Below, one piece after another: positions 6,601-10,484 of a DNA stretch of 10,484 nucleotides; position 1 is the first letter of the stretch, and each line of letters starts with the position of its first letter. This DNA is from Euperipatoides rowelli (taxonomy: Eukaryota; Onychophora; Udeonychophora; Euonychophora; Peripatopsidae). A program made the position numbers and the translations under genes. Under the pieces are notes generated by a model. It was not told where the DNA came from, made no database searches, and saw only the letters and a program-made list of their open reading frames with translations. Where the stretch lies: NCBI GenBank assembly GCA_003024985.2, contig PXIH01S0006348.1. One strand, written 5' to 3'.

Positions 6601-8377
6601 TGCAATGACATATAATTTTTTTTTTTTTTTGGGAAATTTTTTTTTTTCTCTACCATTTTTCTGAACATAGCCACATATGGACAGGTATGGAAATTGTAGC
6701 TATTCATTCTAACTGGATATCAGTAAATTTACCTAACGCTATTATGACGGGACAAGTTGATATATGCATAGCTTTATTTTAAATTTATTTTCTAAAACAT
6801 AAAACTTTAATTATATTTATTTTATTTGTGTTTAAAAAAATTTTAAGCATTAAATTATATTTTTTCTGCACATCAGGTTGCCAGCATTCAGTGGAACTAT
6901 AAGGCTACAGATGACGTTGTCAAGGTAGAGGTTTGGGATGTTGTGGACAAGGGTAAAAAGAAAAAGAAAATGGACGGGTTAAAGTTGGACAACGCCTTAC
7001 CAGAGGTTAGTTTTCTAATTTAAATTGAAAGTTTGTTGCTGACTTTTGTTTGTAATTAGAAGTATAAGTGTAAGGATGTATAATTTAACTTTTACACCCA
7101 ACATCAATCTCTATAATATCTATTTTTTAACAAGTGGTTGTCCAGGCGTTTTTTACATTAATTGACAAACTTTGCACAACATATAGGAAAGACTTTTCCA
7201 TACCGTCACCAATCTATTAGTGATAAAGGGCAAATGTTTTCGAAAATGTGTTTGTTCAGATCTCAATTGCAGCATTTGATTTAAATACTAGAGTTAAACA
7301 CCTGTCATTTTTCTGGCTTATAATGACAGACTGATCGGGGTTAGGGCAGTCTACCCTGTGTAACGTCTTAGTAACAACGCAACAGTCCAGATAAGATTCG
7401 TCTTTAATTGCAACTCCATTTAATGTTGTGTTGTAATTTTTAATTATTAGTTAATTTAAGCTGGTTATTTAAAGAAACAATTGTGTTTATTTATTCTTGC
7501 TCAGTAACAAAATGGATATCCATGATGATGTCTGAGTGAGTCACATGACCAAATTAACAATACCATTTTTTTAAATTATTAGTTATTTTAAGCTGATTAT
7601 TTAAAGTAACAATTGGGTTTATTTATTCTTTCTCAATTAAAAAAATGAATATCCATGATGTCGTCAGGTTGCATCACATGATTAAAAATACATAGGCTAC
7701 TGCTAAAAAATATTTTTTCTTAAATTTGATAGATTAAATTGTTCTATCTACAGTGTTTTTATTTTTATTATTTTAAGGAAAATAGTTTGTAACAAAATTT
7801 AATTCCTCTTACATTTAGTTATGAGTCTAGTCCTTATAACCTTATGTTTTTTTTTTTTTATAACAGCCAAAGAAAATAACTTGAAATAATCAGCTAAAAA
7901 TAACAATACAAATATTTATTATATTCAGATTACCTAACAAATAAAATCAAAATGTTTTTGGAGTGTAAATCTCTTCTATAAGAAACAAAGTCAAAGCCCG
8001 GAAAAAATTACGGGAAAAAATAAATGCTCACCCCGCCCCTCCCCCCTACTCCCATTGTTTACCGACCTCCCGTTAGTTTAAATAATATAATTCATTAAAG
8101 TAATTGGTTGTATGTTTATCGCACTAACGCTTCTTCAAGCGTGACAGATAAATTTATTTTATATCTATAAGAGATATTATTTTTACAGTATATTCACCAT
8201 CTCACAATCTGTAATTTATAAGATTGGCAATCATAAATAAACACACTACTTGAATCATTTGCAAGTCTATATATATGTATTTCAGATTATGGAGGATGCT
8301 GCTCTTGATGCTGAGTTTTTGGATGTTTATAAAGGGACTAATGGAGTTATTATGATGCTAGATATAACCAAGCAGTG
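546..8377 (+). CDS. RABL6: RABL6 (Rab-like GTPase 6), 5' part of a spliced gene, exons 1-4
   Basis: The coding sequence is the join of 546-666, 3018-3124, 6877-7005 and 8286-8377, giving 149 codons plus two bases of codon 150. The frame stays open across all four junctions, and every intron has GT at its donor and, where its end is in the window, AG at its acceptor. The product matches the N-terminal half of the RABL6 GTPase domain: P-loop GDRNVGKS (residues 47-54), switch [11 protein letters not shown] (67-76), the family-specific WDVVDKG (96-102) and the strand [19 protein letters not shown] (132-150). RABL6 is an atypical Rab-like GTP-binding protein, reported in mammals to bind ARF and affect proliferation. 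It is much longer than a normal Rab, with a long disordered C-terminal tail that must lie beyond this window. Introns fall in phases 1, 0, 0 and 2. The identification is from remembered family motifs, not a search. Confidence 0.93.
667..3017 (+). other. RABL6 intron 1 (2351 bases, phase 1), AT-rich
   Basis: The donor is GTAAGA at 667 and the acceptor is a long T-run followed by ACAG, ending at 3017. No open frame of useful length and no RNA gene is visible on either strand. It contains a TG dinucleotide tract at 2290-2306, a 16-base word (AAATAGCCTGTCTTAT) repeated at 2069 and 2310, A- and T-runs near 2572-2585 and 2718-2730, and several TAGGC/TAGGCCTA-type words. Nothing else interpretable was found. 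Confidence 0.88.
2290..2306. repeat. (TG)8 microsatellite
   Basis: Eight perfect TG units plus a final T lie in intron 1, preceded by ACACATGTT. Such dinucleotide tracts are usually length-polymorphic. Confidence 0.95.
3018..3124 (+). CDS. RABL6: RABL6 exon 2 (P-loop and switch I)
   Basis: The exon completes the split ATG and adds 35 codons (residues 42-76). It starts after TTTTTACAG and ends at CAG|GTGAGA, phase 0. It encodes beta strand 1 (KIIIK), the Walker A/P-loop GDRNVGKS (residues 47-54, with Lys53 and Ser54 in the phosphate- and magnesium-contacting places), helix 1 ([12 protein letters not shown]) and switch [11 protein letters not shown] with Thr72 in the place of the conserved effector-loop threonine. 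[10 protein letters not shown] is, as I recall it, identical in vertebrate RABL6, where ordinary Rabs have a TIGVDF-type continuation; this is the strongest single family marker. The nucleotide-binding lysine is intact, so GTP or GDP binding is expected. Confidence 0.96.
3505..3886. mobile_element. Degraded MITE-like element with imperfect terminal inverted repeats
   Basis: The left end reads CACAATGGTGTACCAAGG, then a G-run and GGCCCGCACCTGGTGCCACC. The right end near 3848-3886 reads AAGGTGCCCTGGGTACC and then ATGGTACTCCACTGG. Its reverse complement starts CCAGTGGAGTACCA and ends in GGGCACCTT, so it parallels the left end (TGG-x-GTACCA ... GGTGCCACC). The enclosed 300 bases are AT-rich and contain no transposase, as expected of a non-autonomous element. 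The arms match only imperfectly and I could not define a target-site duplication, so the borders are approximate. GTACCA-GGGGG-GGTGCC ends recall a type of repeat common in marine invertebrate genomes, but I cannot name the family. Confidence 0.45.
3895..4110. mobile_element. Second degraded repeat fragment, probably transposon end(s)
   Basis: A C plus G-run (GGCGGGGGGGGGCTGACAC, about 3899-3917) is followed by AATGAGTTATCGCACTGGGTGACACCAACG. The style is like the element just before it (G-run, then a GGGTGACACC-type terminal word) and unlike the surrounding AT-rich DNA. It may be the end of a related or nested element. The minus strand is open for 154 codons across 3651-4115 and for 71 codons within it, but the predicted peptides are low-complexity and cross the element borders, so I do not call a gene. 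Confidence 0.3.
4171..4221. repeat. Short imperfect inverted repeat, GC-rich
   Basis: AAGGGCCCCCACC at 4171-4183 faces GGATGTGGAGGGCCTT at 4206-4221. The arms are imperfectly complementary around a loop of about 22 bases. It is a GC-rich island next to the fragment before it and may be another remnant transposon end. Confidence 0.3.
5460..5712 (+). other. C-depleted, G-rich insert inside the tandem array, open for 65 codons
   Basis: About 253 bases of unrelated sequence split the array. By my count only two cytosines occur on the + strand in 5461-5640, in a purine- and G-rich context unlike the AT-rich flanks. The frame from ATG-like codon 5463 to the stop at 5658-5660 is open for 65 codons, giving a charged, Gly/Trp-rich peptide with segments such as [18 protein letters not shown] and [18 protein letters not shown] do not recognise it. 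It could be a captured fragment of a larger coding sequence such as a retroelement, or simply a skewed sequence that lacks stops by composition. From 5661 the composition returns to mixed, ending in a CGCAT-CGCAT repeat at 5700-5710. The word AGAGCAT, normally found in the repeat unit, occurs just before the insert. Confidence 0.55.
5567..5601 (+). other. Candidate G-quadruplex motif
   Basis: G-runs at 5567-5569, 5577-5581, 5583-5586, 5595-5597 and 5599-5601 are separated by loops of 7, 1, 8 and 1 bases. This is within or close to common G-quadruplex search patterns. It lies on the sense strand of the RABL6 transcript, so it could also form in the pre-mRNA. Folding is not shown by sequence. 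Confidence 0.45.
5973..6007 (-). repeat. Inverted copy of the tandem unit's first 35 bases
   Basis: The reverse complement of this stretch begins ATTGAAGGGGTGAAAATGAT and ends ATAATCCAAAGCCAC. That matches the first 35 bases of the array unit with about two differences. Similarity to the unit fades beyond it. It lies 67 bases past the last direct unit. With copy 1 at 4731 in direct orientation, the two form a pair of inverted ends around the whole array, as in non-autonomous transposons that contain internal tandem repeats. Confidence 0.8.
6877..7005 (+). CDS. RABL6: RABL6 exon 3 (modified switch II, lysine run)
   Basis: Forty-three codons (residues 77-119), from CAG|GTTGCC to GAG|GTTAGT, phase 0 at both ends. 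The peptide [20 protein letters not shown] covers beta strands 2 and 3, and WDVVDKG follows. In ordinary small GTPases this position reads WDTAGQE: Asp of DxxG binds magnesium, Gly binds the gamma phosphate and Gln is catalytic. Here Asp97 remains but the Gly and Gln are replaced, which is characteristic of RABL6 and suggests poor intrinsic GTP hydrolysis. WDVVDKG is followed by five lysines and MDGLKLDN, a segment inserted relative to Rabs; vertebrate RABL6 has GDGLKMEN-like sequence at the same place. The segment from LDNALPE on is diverged. Confidence 0.95.
7006..8285 (+). other. RABL6 intron 3 (1280 bases, phase 0)
   Basis: The donor is GTTAGT at 7006; the acceptor TATATATGTATTTCAG ends at 8285. 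It contains the tandem duplication at 7442-7687, a C-rich patch at 8029-8055 (CCCCGCCCCTCCCCCC core) following CCCGGAAAAAATTACGGG, and a small perfect stem-loop, ACGCTT-CTTC-AAGCGT, near 8125-8142. No coding sequence or RNA gene was recognised. Confidence 0.88.
7442..7687 (+). repeat. Two-copy tandem duplication, ~132-base period
   Basis: Copy A (7442 to about 7554) and copy B (7574 to about 7687) both run AATTATTAGTTA, TTTAAGCTG, TTATTTAAAG, AACAATTG, GTTTATTTATTCTT, then ATATCCATGATG and TCACATGA. Differences are scattered substitutions and small indels, so the duplication is not recent. The unit is unrelated in sequence to the array in intron 2. Confidence 0.85.
8286..8377 (+). CDS. RABL6: RABL6 exon 4 (helix 2 to beta strand 4)
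   Basis: Thirty codons (residues 120-149) plus TG of codon 150. The acceptor is TATTTCAG and the donor is TG|GTGAGT, phase 2, so the next exon should begin with G to complete Trp. The peptide [20 protein letters not shown] leads into [22 protein letters not shown] and MMxDITKQW are shared with vertebrate RABL6 as I recall it. The GVIMMLDIT strand is equivalent to the GxxLVYDIT strand of Rabs. Motifs NKxD and SAK, which recognise guanine, would lie in later exons outside the window. Confidence 0.95.
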
Positions 8378-8787
8378 GTGAGTAGTTTTTGAGATGGTTG
8401 TGATTCCCAGCTATGTCATTTTTATGTATCTGTATAAAATATAATATACAGATTAGCAACCAATTATAAGTATTTAATAACTAAAATTACTGTGTATACA
8501 TGGTTCTTGTTTAAACGACCAGAAAACAAGTAGTTTCTATTAGAACAACCATTCTAGATTGTTTGAGTCTTTAGCTGATATTTTAACCTACATGTCAATT
8601 AAATCGTGTTTAATTATAGTTCTACCAACTATATGATACACTACATTTTACCTCCCCCCTTAGCATTGCAATTATGACCATTTTTTGGGGGGAGTGTCGT
8701 GAGATTTTTAGGAAGCGGAATACTTAGTTGTGGTTATGTCTCAATTGGTGTGTCTGGAGTATCTTTTACTACTTTTAACGTGTAGAC

Positions 8788-8870
8788 CAGGATTGGCAAC
8801 CCTGCACTCGTGGGCGCACATGTGCCCGCCTATTCAATTTAAAGCACCCACCAAGATGTGCAAAAAAAAA
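8788..8870 (+). mobile_element. hAT-like DNA transposon end (non-autonomous fragment)
   Basis: CAGGATTGGCAACCCTGCAC at 8788 is followed by TCGTGGGCGCACATGTGCCC and GCCTATTC. This is the layout of hAT-family termini, which begin CAGGGGTCGGCAACCTGCGG and continue with a CGGGCCGCATGTGGCCCGC-type subterminal stretch. GTGTAGAC precedes it at 8780-8787 and would be the 8-base target duplication, but I found neither its second copy nor the opposite terminus, so the other end is lost or not recognisable. No transposase coding sequence is seen. The right border is approximate. Confidence 0.6.
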
Positions 8871-9059
8871 AAGTATGTTATCATCAGGGTTAAAATATAA
8901 GAAATAAAAATAAATTATAAAAAATACTTAATATTTTTTATTAAGAACACACCCAACCACACCTAATGGCCAGAAGAATGAACTTTCACAGGACCGGGAA
9001 GTATACAATTCCATAATATTTTTAAAGAAATACAAGTTTTTATATACAAACATCAATTT

Positions 9060-10294
9060 CTAAATTTACACATTTAAAAAAAAATGCTCATACTTAAATT
9101 TATTTAATGTAATATCCAAATTCATTGGTCTAGCCAAAACCTTATCTAGATTAGCTAGTGTTCCGGAATGTACCTACCTGTAATTAGTATATCATCCAGG
9201 TATAAAAAATAAAACCACCATCAATGCGTGCCAGGACTTGATCCATCATCCACTGAAAAATAGAGGGAACCAGAGAAATTCTGAAGTGCATCCTTGTGAC
9301 CTTAAAAAGTCCTTTATGTGTGTTTATTGTCAATAATAGTTGTGAGTCTTCTTCCATACATACTGTAGTTGTTGGTAAGTCTGAGTAATGTCCTAAAATT
9401 TTTCTGTCATTTAGCACAATCCTCGAATTTCACTATGGCTAAATTCAACCTCAATCTATAATCTCCACAGAAGTGAATATAATTTTATTTTTTAAGAATG
9501 GGTATTATTGGTGCAGCCTATTTTGAATGTTGTATTGACCATAAAATTCTTTGTGCTTGTAGTTTATTAACTACAAGCACAAGGTGAAAAAATGAGTCTA
9601 AACTTAAAATGTTTTGGAACCAATTCTTGGCGAGTACTAGATGAGTTTCAAAGCCCTTTAATTCACCTAATATTGGTGAAAAAAAGTTTTGAATATATGT
9701 ATAAAATATCTCAGTTGTATAGTCATTTATTCTAACTGGTAGGACTGATTAATGTAAATTAACATTCAATATTTCAATCTTTGAAATCCATGTCCTTACA
9801 AGTAGTGGAATCAACAGCTTCCAGATGTTATAAATCTCGAGTGGGTCTATGAACTTGTCATTTAGACTCACAGTGACATATTTCCTAACGGCTTAATTTG
9901 TTCTTTAATTATATTAAGCATTACATTTGTTGGCAGCAATTAACTATTTGATAACTTTTACATTAATTATTAACCAGGATTTTGGATTTATTAAATCAAT
10001 CCTGATTTGAACATTTAATCCCACAATCTTGTCTTTAATTATTACATAAAATTTCTAGAACTATTCATCCAACATAACCATAAATGGTATCTCGGATGTC
10101 ATTACTTTTTTTAATAAAAGATTGTACATGTTATACGAACTAAAAATTAAAGATGCAGACACATGCAAACTCTTACACTTACCTATATCACTGTGTCCTT
10201 TTCGATATAGTGAGCTAATTAAAAAACAAACTAATGAACTTAAGTCCCCGATTATTGACTGTTGCAGTTCATTGCCTGAACATTTTGAATCCAT
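9060..10294 (-). pseudogene. Dead Ty3/gypsy-type pol remnant (protease to reverse transcriptase)
   Basis: On the minus strand, motifs appear in order: FMVMLD (10067-10084, protease-like, where DTG is expected but the residues after D are lost), RTWISKIEI (9770-9796, the LLGRxWLxxI linker), LGELKGFETHLVL (9632-9670), AAPIIPILKK (9488-9517), CGDY (9458-9469), INTHKGLF (9304-9327), YLDDILITG (9176-9202, the RT active site) and ANLDKVLAR (9129-9155). From 10294 to about 9435 the frame is the same, broken by stops. Then shifts separate CGDY from INTHKGLF, INTHKGLF from YLDD, and YLDD from ANLDK. About 200 codons lie between the protease-like D and CGDY, a normal distance. A YLGH-like tail may reach 9042-9076. 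RNase H, integrase and LTRs are not visible. A weak zinc-knuckle resemblance near 10160-10230 suggests gag. The element is inactive, antisense to RABL6. Confidence 0.85.
9551..9582. repeat. Perfect 14-base inverted repeat, 4-base loop
   Basis: TTGTGCTTGTAGTT (9551-9564), loop TATT, AACTACAAGCACAA (9569-9582). It lies inside the retroelement remnant. One arm encodes the pol-like LQAQ segment (minus strand), so the other arm is probably a local inverted duplication rather than an ancestral feature. It would fold as a strong hairpin in single-stranded DNA or in the intron RNA, but is too short for a typical microRNA precursor. Confidence 0.95.
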
Positions 10295-10484
10295 TCGCTG
10301 TCCAATTCTTTAAAATGAATCATTAATTTCGAGCACCCACTTAATCACAAATAGCAGTATGCAAATTAAGATCTGGACAATGCCCCCATCCCAATTAGAA
10401 CAAAATTTATGAATTTACTGGTGAATGTGATAATAAAAATATTAAATAATCTTTGCTTAATGGTCCAACGTTCTTCCCAGGGCC

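Larger units (their letters stand above)
3125..6876 (+). other. RABL6 intron 2 (3752 bases, phase 0), repeat-rich
   Basis: The donor is GTGAGA at 3125. The acceptor follows TTTTTTCTGCACATCAG, ending at 6876. The intron carries the MITE-like elements at 3505-4110, the tandem array and its insert at 4731-6007, and long A- and T-runs (3461-3478, 3551-3608, 6618-6647). A short perfect hairpin, CCCCAAT-GTAT-ATTGGGG, lies at 6440-6457. The stretches 3125-3500, 4230-4720 and 6010-6870 show no recognisable gene. Open frames on either strand here are low-complexity or repeat-derived. Confidence 0.88.
8378..10484 (+). other. RABL6 intron 4, 5' part (at least 2107 bases; acceptor not in window)
   Basis: The donor is GTGAGT at 8378. 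I looked for the expected next exon, starting with G and then Thr-Phe and a LREL-like helix, and did not find one before the window end. The intron holds a C-run/G-run inverted pair (CTCCCCCC at 8652-8659, GGGGGGAG at 8687-8694), a hAT-like end and a Ty3/gypsy remnant. The last 180 bases (10300-10484) may continue the gag side of the remnant on the minus strand, but no motif is clear. Confidence 0.8.

Noticed and set aside
8125-8142. Histone-type 3' stem-loop (ACGCTT-CTTC-AAGCGT).
   Set aside because: The stem sequence and flanks differ from the histone consensus and no histone gene is nearby.
9551-9582. MicroRNA precursor or rho-independent terminator.
   Set aside because: The stem is only 14 base pairs with a 4-base loop inside a dead retroelement; there is no U-tract logic in a eukaryotic intron and it is too short for a microRNA hairpin.
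10122-10313. Plus-strand open frame of 63 codons.
   Set aside because: It is the opposite-strand shadow of the gag/pol remnant region and has no recognisable domain.

Overview
The window looks like nuclear DNA from an animal, and it carries the 5' part of one protein-coding gene on the + strand. Four short exons with canonical GT/AG borders join into one open frame of 149 complete codons plus two bases of a tryptophan codon. The product is recognisable as the N-terminal GTPase domain of RABL6 (Rab-like protein 6, also called PARF or C9orf86). Exons total about 450 bases; everything else is upstream or intronic DNA. By eye the non-coding sequence is very AT-rich, with many homopolymer runs and decayed transposons. 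This, a divergence from vertebrate RABL6 that still leaves motifs conserved, and the repeated TAGGCCTA-like words suggest an invertebrate deuterostome or other marine invertebrate. The species cannot be fixed from this sequence.

Layout: 1-545 is upstream or 5' UTR DNA. Exon 1 (546-666) holds the start codon. Intron 1 (667-3017) is AT-rich and nearly featureless. Exon 2 (3018-3124) carries the P-loop and switch I. Intron 2 (3125-6876) is the richest in repeats. It has a degraded MITE-like element (about 3505-3886), a second related-looking fragment after it, and a tandem array of a roughly 152-157-base unit (4731-5905). That array is broken by an insert almost lacking cytosine on the + strand (about 5460-5712) and followed by an inverted copy of the unit's start (5973-6007). 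Exon 3 (6877-7005) carries the modified switch II and a lysine run. Intron 3 (7006-8285) contains a local tandem duplication. Exon 4 (8286-8377) ends inside the Trp codon after the DITKQ segment. Intron 4 starts at 8378 and runs off the window.

Intron 4 holds a hAT-like transposon end (from 8788) and, on the minus strand, a long dead Ty3/gypsy pol remnant (about 10294 down to 9060). Protease-like, RT-upstream and RT motifs appear in the expected order; most keep one frame broken by stops, and frameshifts precede the end. The remnant explains the two minus-strand open frames in this part.

No tRNA, rRNA, CRISPR array or bacterial gene organisation is visible. The strongest calls are the four exons and the tandem array. 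The least explained feature is the C-depleted open insert inside the array.
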